A stretch of DNA of 64,000 bases, from NCBI GenBank assembly GCA_027487775.1, contig JAIYCY010000025.1, forward strand, positions 211,692 through 275,691, given 5' to 3'. Of the stretch, positions 1 through 8,793 are shown piece by piece. Position 1 is the stretch's first letter. Every line of letters starts with the position of its first letter. The notes under the pieces were generated by a model, which worked only from the letters and a program-made list of their open reading frames with translations, was not told the DNA's origin and did not search any database. This stretch comes from Planctomycetaceae bacterium. Its GTDB lineage: Bacteria > Planctomycetota > Phycisphaerae > Tepidisphaerales > Tepidisphaeraceae. Both the position numbers and the translations under genes were made by a program.

Positions 1-59
1 CCAATCGAGCGACCCGGCGCGGGCGGAGGGCAACCGCGCCGGGCTCGCCACAGAGTCGA

Positions 60-797
60 TCAAACCAGACGGCGGGTGCGACGCGAGAGCAGAATCCCGC
101 CGATCGCGCCAATGGCGGCCAGCGTCGTGGGCTCGGGGATGGGCGTGAAGTCGACCGTCAGCAGCGGCCGGGCTGAGGCAACATCGCGCTCACTCGAACT
201 GAGGAAAAGGATGTTGAAGCCGCTCGCAGGCGGGGCGCTAAACACAACGCCGAAGTTCGTGGCCGGGTTGTCGACCCAGCCCTGCACCAAGCCGGTGATG
301 TTGATCGGCGGGATCGGTTGCCCGCCTCCCAGCGAGCCGGTGAACGCCGCCGTCGACGACGCATCACTGCCGTCGAGCGCGACGCCTCCGGCAAACACGC
401 CGACACTTCCGCCCACAGTTTCATCCCAGTCGACGAGAACTCTGCTGACAGTCGCCGTGCCGAGGAATCCGTCACCGAAGCCCGACCCGGTGATGGTGAG
501 CGTCGCCGAGTTGATGGTCGAGCCTGCGGGGATCTGCTGCAGGCCGCCACCGACGATGTTATCGAAGCGGATGAGTGTCTGGTGTGCCTGAGGCTTGCTT
601 GGGGTGTTGGCGGTCTCCATGTAATCCTGACCGCCGAAGTTGGTGTTGTTACCGGCTTCTACCCAGGTGTCTTGGGTTCCAGTGTACCCGCCTACGCCCT
701 CCTGAAAAGAAACCACAGCGGCGTGCGCCGCAGTCGACGCCGCCGACACCACGATCGACCATCCCAAAACTCCGCACAAGACATGAACGCTACGCAT
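60..797 (-). CDS. PEP-CTERM sorting-domain protein with DNRLRE-like domain
   Basis: Exported surface protein of about 245 residues. It opens with a signal peptide (MRSVHVLCGVLGWSIVV, then a small-residue stretch ending in AHA). The middle resembles DNRLRE domains: an early 'DTWVEAGNNTNFG' segment and a later 'GLVQGWVDNPATNFGVVF'. It ends in a PEP-CTERM tail: PEPTTLAAIGAIGGILL followed by SRRTRR. The tail is known to direct exosortase-dependent sorting in exopolysaccharide-producing bacteria. The ATG at 797 is chosen because a perfect AGGAGG lies six bases upstream; a TTG at 812 would put that site inside the gene. Ligand or function is unknown. Confidence 0.85.
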   Translation of the reverse strand: MRSVHVLCGVLGWSIVVSAASTAAHAAVVSFQEGVGGYTGTQDTWVEAGNNTNFGGQDYMETANTPSKPQAHQTLIRFDNIVGGGLQQIPAGSTINSATLTITGSGFGDGFLGTATVSRVLVDWDETVGGSVGVFAGGVALDGSDASSTAAFTGSLGGGQPIPPINITGLVQGWVDNPATNFGVVFSAPPASGFNILFLSSSERDVASARPLLTVDFTPIPEPTTLAAIGAIGGILLSRRTRRLV

Positions 798-803
798 ATC
801 CAA

Positions 804-809
804 CCTCCT
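804..809 (-). promoter_or_regulatory. Shine-Dalgarno site of the PEP-CTERM gene
   Basis: AGGAGG on the minus strand, six bases before the ATG at 797. It fixes that start over the in-frame TTG at 812. Confidence 0.8.
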
Positions 810-858
810 CAAGTTAGAGCCATAAAACTGAAAGCAGATCCTTGATCCGCTACGCTTT

Positions 859-1884
859 TCATACGCTGCTCAATGTCAGACCCGGCACGAACGTGCCGGC
901 GAGCTTGACGCTGGCCGGAGGGCTCGTGTCGCCGTCGAGCTGGCCGAGCATCATCCGCGCGGCGATCGATCCCATGTGCCAGCGGTCGTTCCGAATCCTC
1001 GCCAGTTCCGGCCAGCTCAGCGCGTCGAGCACCAGCTCTTCCGCCGCCGCCAGTCCGTAGTCGACGCCCGCGACCAGTCGCCGGCGTGAAGCAAGGTGCG
1101 CGATCCTCGCCGCGTACGCGACGCCATACACCAGCACTGCCGTCGTGCGGTCGACCTGATCGATCACCGCATCAAACCGATCGGCCGACAACTCGGAGTC
1201 GATGTTCTTGACCTGAAAGTCAGCTACTCCGGCGTTGACGCACGCATCCCTGACGCCAGCGAGTCGCTGTTCGACGCTGAAGTGATTGCTGAACCCGCTC
1301 AGGTAAATCACCCGTCGATACCCTGCCGCGACTGCCTGCTCGGCGATTTCGCGACCGGCAGCGTATTCGTCGCGGCTCACACACGAAGTGAGCTGGTTCC
1401 GGTTGGTCTCGATCAGGACACTCTTGGGCGAGATCTCACGCACGCGATCGATGACCCGGTCCGGCGTGTCACCCAGCACGATCATGCCGTCGATCAGATT
1501 TTCCCGAAACACGCGCGGCAGCTTCACGGCGTCGATCACGTCGTGCATCCGAAGCATCAGAACCGAATGGTCATGGTCGGCGAGCATCTCTTCGATGCCA
1601 AGGACAGTCTCATATTGGTGCGTCAGGTTGGCCGGCTTCGCGTCGGGGTGACTGGTCGTGATCATCAATCCGACAGTGCGGGTGCGGCTCGACTTGATCG
1701 ACCGTGCCGCCGCACTGGGCCTGAACCCGATTTCTGCCGCGACCGCTTCGACCCGGCGTGCCCGTTCGACGGCGTCACGCCGCAGTCCTTTGGTCTTTCC
1801 GACCAGAATGCGCGAGACGGTGACGGCAGACAGGCCAGTCGCCTCTGCGATCGTGTGGATTGAATTGCGTCTTGACAAGGCCAT
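859..1884 (-). CDS. LacI-family transcriptional regulator
   Basis: Sugar-responsive DNA-binding protein of about 341 residues. The N-terminal helix-turn-helix is clear (SIHTIAEATGLSAVTVSRIL), followed by a hinge-like segment (GFRPSAAARSIKSSRTRTVG) and a periplasmic-binding-protein-like sensor domain (VGLMITTSHPD; IDGMIVLGDTPDRV). It is divergent from the glycosidase cluster that begins at 2033, so it probably controls that cluster; this is inferred from position. The ATG at 1884 is preferred over a TTG at 1923, because the TTG would place the predicted promoter and the palindrome at 1903-1915 inside the gene. No Shine-Dalgarno precedes the ATG and the predicted transcription start is only a few bases upstream, so the mRNA may be nearly leaderless. 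Inducer unknown. Confidence 0.88.
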   Translation of the reverse strand: MALSRRNSIHTIAEATGLSAVTVSRILVGKTKGLRRDAVERARRVEAVAAEIGFRPSAAARSIKSSRTRTVGLMITTSHPDAKPANLTHQYETVLGIEEMLADHDHSVLMLRMHDVIDAVKLPRVFRENLIDGMIVLGDTPDRVIDRVREISPKSVLIETNRNQLTSCVSRDEYAAGREIAEQAVAAGYRRVIYLSGFSNHFSVEQRLAGVRDACVNAGVADFQVKNIDSELSADRFDAVIDQVDRTTAVLVYGVAYAARIAHLASRRRLVAGVDYGLAAAEELVLDALSWPELARIRNDRWHMGSIAARMMLGQLDGDTSPPASVKLAGTFVPGLTLSSV

Positions 1885-1895
1885 CGCTCGTGACG

Positions 1896-1923
1896 AAGAT
1901 ATAGTAACTGTTACTGATGTCAA
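1896..1923 (-). promoter_or_regulatory. Predicted promoter of the LacI-type regulator
   Basis: Minus-strand TTGACA (1918-1923), a 16-base spacer and TATCTT (1896-1901). The -35 is perfect and the -10 matches four of six. It points into the regulator gene. Confidence 0.55.
1903..1915. promoter_or_regulatory. 13-bp palindrome, candidate LacI-type operator
   Basis: AGTAAC-T-GTTACT is a perfect inverted repeat with one central base. It lies wholly within the spacer of the predicted promoter at 1896-1923, a classic repressor position. It is also about 120 bp upstream of the GH130 gene, so it could serve autoregulation and control of the cluster. The palindrome is seen; the operator role is inferred. 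Confidence 0.6.
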
Positions 1924-2032
1924 TTATTTTCTCGGGCGGATTGTTTTCGGCATTCAGTCAATGACGGAGTGCCTCCAAAGTCTGGCCGGGCCAACTGCGT
2001 CTTGAGACCCAACGCAGCCATCGAATTTATCC

Positions 2033-3124
2033 ATGAATCACAGCACTACTCATTGGCAGATCGGGCCTTTCACCCGGCACCCCGAGCCCGTCCTCCGCGC
2101 CGACCCGGCGCTCATGTGGAAGTGCCCCGTCTTGGGTGAGCCCATCCCGTGGTCGAACGTGGCCATCTTCAACCCCGCCGCCGTCGTCGCGGATGGTCGC
2201 GTCTGCGTCTTGTTCCGTGCGGAGTGTCATCTGGACGGCGTGAACCACGGTTGCCGGATCGGCCTGGCCTGGAGCGACAACGGCATCGACTTCACCTGCG
2301 AGAACGATCCGATCCTCTATCGCGACCACGACTCCGCCAGCGACTTTGAATGGCCCATGGGTTGCGAAGACCCACGCATCGCCCGACGCGACGACGGACT
2401 CTGGGTCTTGACCTACACCGGCTTTGACCTCCGCACCGCCCGGCTCTGCGTCGCCACCTCGCCGGACCTGCGTACCTGGACCAAGCACGGCCTGGCGTTC
2501 GGGCATTTCGACGGCGGCCGCTATCGGCAGTTCTGGTGCAAGGCCGGCTCGATCGTCTGCAGACGCGAAGGCGACCAGCTCATCGCCCAGAAGATTCGTG
2601 GCAAGTACTGGATGTACTTCGGTGAGGGCCTGCTCTACGCCGCCACCAGTGACGATTTGATCCACTGGGAGCCCGTCGAGTACGAAGCCGGCGCGCACAA
2701 GATCGCCTACATGAAGAAGAATCGCACCTGGGATCGGTCCGAGCCGATCCCCGGCGTGCGGTCGCTCAAGCCCGTCGTCTTCCCGCGCACCGGTCGCTAC
2801 GACGAAGACCTGTGCGAACCCGGACCGGCAGCGGTGCTGACGTCACAGGGAATCGTGCTGATCTACAACGGAAGCCGACCGGTGGCGCGCGGTGGACAGG
2901 GCTACACCGGCGGGCAAATCCTGTTCGATCCTGACGATCCCACCGCCGTCATCGCGCGTGCGACCCGATCCTTCATCACCCCGCAGCACGCAGCAGAGAG
3001 GGGCGGTGTCACCGACGACGTCTGTTTCGTCGAGGGTATGGTCCCCTTCCGTAACCAGTGGATCCTGTACTACGGCGGGGCCGACAGCGTGATTTTCGCC
3101 GCGACGGCGCCGCTGACCGAATGA
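2033..3124 (+). CDS. Glycoside hydrolase family 130 enzyme (beta-mannoside phosphorylase or hydrolase)
   Basis: Predicted cytoplasmic five-bladed beta-propeller enzyme, 363 residues, without a signal peptide. GH130 hallmarks are the GCEDPRI motif at residues 110-116, which includes the usual catalytic Asp, WSDNGIDF-type blade repeats, and a C-terminal CFVEGMVPF...YYGGADS segment. Family members cleave beta-mannosides by phosphorolysis or hydrolysis; the sequence alone does not tell me which. It is the first gene of a tight cluster: the next gene starts 11 bases after its stop. Control by the upstream LacI-type regulator is likely from position. Confidence 0.85.
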   Translation: MNHSTTHWQIGPFTRHPEPVLRADPALMWKCPVLGEPIPWSNVAIFNPAAVVADGRVCVLFRAECHLDGVNHGCRIGLAWSDNGIDFTCENDPILYRDHDSASDFEWPMGCEDPRIARRDDGLWVLTYTGFDLRTARLCVATSPDLRTWTKHGLAFGHFDGGRYRQFWCKAGSIVCRREGDQLIAQKIRGKYWMYFGEGLLYAATSDDLIHWEPVEYEAGAHKIAYMKKNRTWDRSEPIPGVRSLKPVVFPRTGRYDEDLCEPGPAAVLTSQGIVLIYNGSRPVARGGQGYTGGQILFDPDDPTAVIARATRSFITPQHAAERGGVTDDVCFVEGMVPFRNQWILYYGGADSVIFAATAPLTE

Positions 3125-3134
3125 ACCTCTCCCA

Positions 3135-4451
3135 ATGACTGCTGATCAGAGAGCCTTCCTCGCCGACCTGGCCCGCGCCGCGATCGCGTCAGCGACGATC
3201 CCGGCGGGCGGGTCCTACGCGGGCGAGCTTCCCCCGCAAGGCGGGTTCGTCGACCGACACAACCGCCTTGGCTTCGACCTCGTCCGACCAGGCGGTCGCG
3301 ACTGCTACCCGGCGTTGTGGATACAGGATTTCACCATGACCTACAGTTGTGGGCTGGTCAGCCCGGCCGTCGGTCAACAGCACCTCAAGTGCATCGCGTC
3401 ACGACAGAACGGCCCGCTCGAGCGCCGCCTTGCCAGCGGCGCGGCCATCCCCAAGTTTGCTGTTCCAGACCACATCAACCTCGACGGCTCGGCCGTATTC
3501 TTCCCTGGAACCTACAGCGCCGGCGACGACCAGGGCGGCGAACCCTACGGCCTTCGCCCGCCCGCCAACAACGCGTTTGACTTCATCTGGCTGGCTCACC
3601 TCCGCTGGTGCGAAGAAGGCCGCGTCGAAGGCTTTCTCCGATCTCAGATGTCAGAGGTCTCGCTGCTCGACCGGTTGCTCCGCGCGTTCGACAGCGTCGA
3701 GCACGACCCCGCAAGCGGGCTCGTGTTCACCACGCCAGTGCGGCGCGCCGTGGGTTTCATCTTCTGCGACTCGATCTATATGACCGGCCACCTGCTGACC
3801 GCGTCGCTGCTGCGCCGTCGCGCCGCGCTGCAAATTGCCGAGATGCTCCAGGCCGCCGGGCAGGACGGCGTTGCCCGAGAGTTTGTTGATCGAGCCCGGC
3901 AGATCGCGTCCTCGATCGCGCCCACGTTCAGCGCCCCCGCCACCCACGGCGGCTGGCTGCGCGCCTGCACGGGCGTGAGCGGCCAGCCCGACGTCTGGGG
4001 CACCCTTCTTGCGATCTGCATGGGCGTGCTGCCCGCAGCCGTAGAGGCGCTCGCGGTCGAACAATTCCGACGTGACCTCTCTCAAGGCACCATCGAGTTC
4101 GAAGGTGCCATTCGCCACGTGCCGACCGATCGCGATGCGTCGCCCGCCACGGCATGGGAGCGGACTCCAACGGCTCACAACACGTATCAGAACGGCGCGT
4201 ACTGGCACACGCCGACCGGATGGGCGCTGACCGTGCTGCGCCGTCACGACGAACACGCCGCCGACCGTTTGCTCGATCGCTATCTGGCCGCGTTGCGTCG
4301 CGATGACTTTCGACAGGGCCCAGAGAACAACGCGCCGTGGGAGAACATCGGGACCGAGTCGCGTGCGTTTCAGAACCCCGTTTTTCTGACGTCGGTCACA
4401 CTGGTCCTGAGTGTGCTGACTGATTCTCGCCGAGCCGGAATAAGCCCATGA
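3135..4451 (+). CDS. Six-hairpin (alpha/alpha) glycosidase-like protein
   Basis: 438 residues, no evident signal peptide. It resembles the (alpha/alpha)6-barrel glycosidase superfamily: aromatic and acidic motifs such as ALWIQDFTMTYSCG near residue 60, NNAFDFIWLAHLRW in the middle, and HNTYQNGAYWHTPTGWAL late, typical of the barrel's substrate face. I cannot assign a GH family. It sits between a GH130 enzyme and a beta-helix protein, and its stop overlaps the next ATG by four bases (ATGA), which indicates translational coupling. A role in trimming the same oligosaccharide is inferred from context. Confidence 0.6.
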   Translation: MTADQRAFLADLARAAIASATIPAGGSYAGELPPQGGFVDRHNRLGFDLVRPGGRDCYPALWIQDFTMTYSCGLVSPAVGQQHLKCIASRQNGPLERRLASGAAIPKFAVPDHINLDGSAVFFPGTYSAGDDQGGEPYGLRPPANNAFDFIWLAHLRWCEEGRVEGFLRSQMSEVSLLDRLLRAFDSVEHDPASGLVFTTPVRRAVGFIFCDSIYMTGHLLTASLLRRRAALQIAEMLQAAGQDGVAREFVDRARQIASSIAPTFSAPATHGGWLRACTGVSGQPDVWGTLLAICMGVLPAAVEALAVEQFRRDLSQGTIEFEGAIRHVPTDRDASPATAWERTPTAHNTYQNGAYWHTPTGWALTVLRRHDEHAADRLLDRYLAALRRDDFRQGPENNAPWENIGTESRAFQNPVFLTSVTLVLSVLTDSRRAGISP

Positions 4452-6595
4452 CAGATCGCAACATGATCGAACTTTACGTTTCCACGATCCTCTCGCCTCA
4501 ACCCGAGCCGTTCGGTTCGAGGCAGTCTCCGCATCCTTCGATTCAGGCCGCGCTGAAGCATCTGCGCTCGTTGCGAGTAGACGGCCCGACCACACCGGCC
4601 ACGATCTATCTCGTCGGCGGCGTGCATCGGATCGACCGGTCGATCGAGCTTTCGCCCGTCGACAGTAACCTCACGTTCGCCGCGATCGATGGCGAAACAC
4701 CAGTCATCGACGGCGGAGTGCCGATCACCGGTTGGAGCGTGACCACTCACGCCGGGCGCGTCGCTTGGGTCGCCGACGTCAGTGCGATCCTTCGCGAGCA
4801 CGGCGGCTTCAGGTCGCTGTTCGTCAACTCAGAACGCCGCCCGCGACCGACGCTTCCAAAGCAAGGCTGGTTTCGCATCGAGTCGGCACCGGACGTCGAT
4901 CCGCACAACGTCAAACTGTTTCAAGGAGGCGACCGATTCGTCGCCCGGCCCGGCGACTTTCAAGCGTGGAAAAACCTTCAAGACGCCGAGGTCGTCGTCT
5001 CGCACTTCTGGAGCGAAGAGCGCATGCCCGTCATCTCGTTCGACGAATCGACGCGCATGGTCGTCTCCTCGCACACTTCAATTTTCACGCTGACCGACGC
5101 ATGGGATGGACAGTTTGCGCGGTACCGCGTCGAGAACGTCGGGCAAGCCCTCAGCGAGCCGGGCGAGTGGTATCTCGACCGCGCCGCCGGCACGCTGACC
5201 TACCTGCCGCGCGACGGGGAATCGATCGAGTCGACGCAGGTCGTCGTGCCGGTGCTGCACCAGTTATTGCGCGTCGTCGGCGACGAGGCGGGCGTGGTGA
5301 GCGGTGTAAAGTTGCGCGGCATCACTTTCCGTCACGCCGACTGGATTCAGCCGCCCGGCTTCGGGTTGTATTACAAGCCACACGTGCCCGTGGCGCAGCG
5401 GCGGCGGCGCGACTCGTTCGATCACTTTTGCGGGCAGGTTCCGGGATACGACAGATTGGACTTCGCCAACACCCCGCAGGCGGCGCTGCATGTGCCGGGC
5501 GCGATCCATTTCGAACACGCCACAGAGTGCCTGTTGGATCGTTGCACGATCCACGCGGTCGGATGGCACGGCGTGTCGTTCGATGAAGGCTGTCGGGGCA
5601 TCACGATCACGCACTGCCACCTCCACGATTTGGGCGCAGGCGGGATTGTCGCGGACGGGGGCGGCGTCGCATCGCCGTTGAACCGTCGCACCGGCGGGAT
5701 CCAGATTCTCCACAGCCGCATCCACAACACCGGTCACGTCTGGCTGGCGGCGTGCGGGATCACGCTCGCCTTTGCCGACGACAACCTCATCGAACACAAC
5801 GAAATCTTTGACACGACCTACACCGGTATCTCGATCGGATGGTGCTGGGGCTTCGCGCCACACGTCGCACGCGACAACCGCGTCTGCCACAACCACATTC
5901 ACCACCTCGCCCAGCGCGGCGGGCTGAGCGACCTCGGCGGCATCTACACACTGGGCGTACAACCCGGAACCGTGCTGCGCGGCAACCGCATTCACCACGT
6001 CACCGGCGCCAGCTACGGCGGCAATGGAATCTATCTCGACGAAGGTTCGTCGAGCATCCTCGTCGAGCAAAACGTCGTCCACGACTGCACCGGCAGCGGC
6101 GTGAGCGAACACTTCGGGCGCGACAACCGCATCGTTGACAACATCATCGCCTTCACCGGCACGCCGCGATCTTCAGCGAACGGCGCCAAGGGCAGCGCGT
6201 TCGAACCCTGCGGCGAGCGAAGCCACGACGTCCCCTGGCCGGCGCGACGCACGTGGTTCATGCGAAACATCGTCGTCGGCTCGGACACCCGGCTCATGCT
6301 CGACAACTCCACACACCTGCTCGAAGACTGTCACGTCGTGTCCGACCTCAACATCTTCTGGGATGTGACAGTATCGAACCCTTTCGTATTCGAAACACAC
6401 CTCGCGCCCCACGCGGCCCGCGCAGGCGAGACGCCGGGCACGACACAGTACACCCTGGCGCAGTGGCAGGCGCTTGGCTTTGACCGTCACAGCGTGGTAG
6501 CCGACCCGCGCTTCGTCGACGTCGCGGCGCGGAACTTTGCGATTCTTCCCGACTCGCCGGCACACGCGCTGGGCATTGGCCCATGTCAGCAATGA
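4448..6595 (+). CDS. Right-handed parallel beta-helix protein, possibly a GH141-like glycosidase
   Basis: 715 residues. The N-terminal part (IYLVGGVHRIDRSIEL; IDGGVPITGWSV) and the central segment (TYLPRDGE, then GVKLRGITFRHADW) have the look of GH141 and related polysaccharide-active beta-helix proteins. The second half shows repeated beta-helix rungs with paired His and Asn, e.g. CTIHAVGWHGVSF, HNEIFDTTYTGISIG and RIHHVTGASYGGNGIYL. No convincing signal peptide is visible, so it may be intracellular or the start may lie elsewhere. It is coupled to the upstream gene by an ATGA overlap and ends the cluster. GH141 activities known to me include fucosidase and xylanase; the substrate here is open. 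Confidence 0.65.
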   Translation: MTDRNMIELYVSTILSPQPEPFGSRQSPHPSIQAALKHLRSLRVDGPTTPATIYLVGGVHRIDRSIELSPVDSNLTFAAIDGETPVIDGGVPITGWSVTTHAGRVAWVADVSAILREHGGFRSLFVNSERRPRPTLPKQGWFRIESAPDVDPHNVKLFQGGDRFVARPGDFQAWKNLQDAEVVVSHFWSEERMPVISFDESTRMVVSSHTSIFTLTDAWDGQFARYRVENVGQALSEPGEWYLDRAAGTLTYLPRDGESIESTQVVVPVLHQLLRVVGDEAGVVSGVKLRGITFRHADWIQPPGFGLYYKPHVPVAQRRRRDSFDHFCGQVPGYDRLDFANTPQAALHVPGAIHFEHATECLLDRCTIHAVGWHGVSFDEGCRGITITHCHLHDLGAGGIVADGGGVASPLNRRTGGIQILHSRIHNTGHVWLAACGITLAFADDNLIEHNEIFDTTYTGISIGWCWGFAPHVARDNRVCHNHIHHLAQRGGLSDLGGIYTLGVQPGTVLRGNRIHHVTGASYGGNGIYLDEGSSSILVEQNVVHDCTGSGVSEHFGRDNRIVDNIIAFTGTPRSSANGAKGSAFEPCGERSHDVPWPARRTWFMRNIVVGSDTRLMLDNSTHLLEDCHVVSDLNIFWDVTVSNPFVFETHLAPHAARAGETPGTTQYTLAQWQALGFDRHSVVADPRFVDVAARNFAILPDSPAHALGIGPCQQ

Positions 6596-6625
6596 ACCAG
6601 AATCACAATCGTCGACGCCCCACTG

Positions 6626-7640
6626 TTAACGATTCGATCCACTGAACCGCAACATGCTCAAGTCACCAGCAGGCCGCTGCCCCCCCCACGCGGGTCCGGA
6701 TTGCGGTTTTGATCGGCCTCGCCCGCGCTCGGGCAGTAGTTGTTGTAGTGGGTCGGCAAGACCGTCCGGCACGCGGTGCTGCTTAGGGTTCCGATTCGCT
6801 TCGTTGATCGCATTGATAAGGCGATAGTGTTCCTCGGCGAAGTCGGCTTCTTCGGCAAGTCGCTGGGTGTCGCGGATCGGTGCGCAGCGTCGTGGGGCAT
6901 CGGAAGTCGTCGCTTGGCAAGGCTCGTTGCCGAGTTGCGATGCCTTCGGAAAATGCGCGACGATGGGTTCGAATTCCGATCGATAGGCGAACGGGATTCC
7001 CTTGGAGACGAACTGAGTCAACGGCCTTTGTTCGAGGTTGTCAGCAACTTTGACGACTGCCTGGGCTGCGCGGCTGGAAGCAGCGGTGACGTAATCGAAT
7101 ACAGATGTTCCTTGTGGCGCGCCGACGATATCGGGAATCGGGTTTTCGAGTGAGTTGCGGACGTCGCCGCCGTACATGCCGTATTCGATGCTGTGTTGGA
7201 TGTCGTAGAGTGCGGGGAATCCGGCATCAAAGCGACCAGCGGCTTCGATCGCATGTAGTGCTTCCTTCCAGCGTTTGCAGTCGCGCAGCATGAGCGCGCG
7301 ATTGCAGAGAAACTTGGCGATGACGCGTCGAGGCGAGAGCGAATGCAGCCAGACCTTGGTGCGATCGCTCATCGCGAAGTCGTCTTGGGTCCACTTGCGG
7401 GGCCAGGTGTGGAAGAAGTCGTCGGGCTTGACATCACCGCCGAACTCGTGGGGCTGGAGATTGAAGACTTCGGTGCCGTCGTCCCAGCGATAGAGCGTGT
7501 GGTTGGGGACGAGGATGAGGTGAAGCGGATAGCCCAGGCGTCGCCCGACCGCGTACTCGCAGGCATGTTTGCATCGGTCGCCGATCTGACCCGACCAGGG
7601 GCCGTTGCCGAGCGCGTCGCAGTGCTTGATGGCCTTTGGG
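6626..7640 (-). pseudogene. Truncated and frameshifted transglutaminase-like protein remnant
   Basis: The minus strand carries a recognisable transglutaminase-like stretch that continues upstream of the first ATG (7372) without a start: CEYAVGRRLGYPLHLILV, then HTLYRWDDGTEVFNLQPHEF, then RVIAKFLCNRALMLRDCKRW. In related proteins this lies mid-protein, so the N-terminus seems lost near 7640. Near 6760 the better-looking reading moves to another frame (LPTHYNNYCPSAGEADQNR, ending at 6658), while the original frame becomes Arg/Gly/Pro-rich and stops at 6626. A run of eight G lies in this tail. Both edges suggest a decayed gene; sequencing error is an alternative for the frameshift. Confidence 0.55.
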
Positions 7641-8202
7641 GCACCAGGTTGTTCATGGAATCTGGAGCCGCGGACCGGATCGTTGCCAATCTGGAGCGGA
7701 ACGTGGCGACGCTGGTCGCCAAGCTCTCAGCTCTCGGTCCCGATGCCCTGGAGCTCGAACCGGAGCGGGTGATCGAAGCCGCGCAAGGAGCGATGCCCAC
7801 GATCTTGAACCACACCGTGAATGGAGAGGTGCGGTTCCGAGAGAACTACTCGTTCGCCACGAAGTTCTTCCATTGGTGTACGCGCGTGCACTTCCCGATC
7901 GTGGACAGCAAGGCAAGACGCAAGATCAACAGCATGCAGGTCGCCGCCGGGGTTCGTCCACGCATTCGCTCCGACACGGCGGCGATGAATGGCCTCACAT
8001 ATCTCAAGGAATACGAGCGGTGGATCGTGTTCTACGCCGAGGTGATCGTCGGCCTGGCCGCCCCTGAGCGAGAGTTGCTGTGCCCCCGGACTACGACTCT
8101 CAGCCGACGGACTGCCGCGTTAAGCACAGCCTGCTCCGAATCCTGGACAAGGTGTTCTACGTTCAGGGCGGGGGCAGTGGCTTGGGCCGCGTCGCGCAAT
8201 GA
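7640..8202 (+). pseudogene. Truncated and frameshifted conserved hypothetical remnant
   Basis: Plus-strand coding signal starts abruptly near 7640 (VLDGLWGTRLFMESGAADRI) and has a plausible body (FATKFFHWCTRVHFPIVDSK; MNGLTYLKEYERWIVFYAEV). Near 8078 the reading frame must slip by one base to continue sensibly as PDYDSQPTDCRVKHSLLRIL and then GGGSGLGRVAQ, stopping at 8202. Without the slip the tail to 8314 is Ser/Arg/Thr-rich and looks non-coding. I do not recognise the family. Its 5' end abuts the equally truncated minus-strand gene, so the two look fused by a deletion or rearrangement. Confidence 0.5.
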
Positions 8203-8428
8203 GCCGAAGCCCACCGAAGCCAACGGTGACATTTGGCTTCGCCCGACCAGAGCCAACGACGAAATAACCAGCGGGTCCGAAGCGGGCAGAGACTCAGAGA
8301 CTCTCCGCAGATGAGCCGACCGACGACCGCCACATGCCGACCAATGACGTGTCTCTCCGTCTCGCGGCAGAGAACATCCGCAACTGCGACGATCGTTAAA
8401 CCCTTGTGGGAGTTGGCGTAGAAACGAC

Positions 8429-8456
8429 AACGCCGAGGCTTGTAGGCCTCGGCGTT
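8429..8456 (-). terminator. Hairpin terminator downstream of the initiator tRNA
   Basis: Perfect 11-bp stem (AACGCCGAGGC / GCCTCGGCGTT) with a six-base loop, about 45 bases past the 3' end of the tRNA. On the minus strand it is followed by a short T-containing stretch (GTCGTTTCT) rather than a full T-run. It may act in both directions. Confidence 0.6.
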
Positions 8457-8501
8457 ATTCGTTAACCGTGGGGCCTCGATCGCTCGAAGCCCCAATTCAA
8501 A

Positions 8502-8575
<74 letters not shown>

Positions 8576-8586
8576 GTAGACGGTGG

Positions 8587-8614
8587 ACTATACGGGAGAT
8601 CGGGCGTGACGCAA
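8587..8614 (-). promoter_or_regulatory. Predicted promoter of tRNA-fMet
   Basis: Minus-strand TTGCGT (8609-8614), a 16-base spacer and TATAGT (8587-8592), placed just upstream of the tRNA. The -10 is good and the -35 is weak. Confidence 0.45.
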
Positions 8615-8793
8615 TAGGGTTGAGTCCTCAAAATCGGGGTTTCTGTCGAATCGGAGAGCGGCACAGGTGTACGGATTCCTCCGGGGTGGAGTTATTGCGT
8701 CAGCCCTTTGCCGTGTCGGGTCGGATCAACGATCGGTGATGATGGGATCGGATTGGGATGACGAAAGGCGGTGGGATCGGGTAGTCTTTCGGC

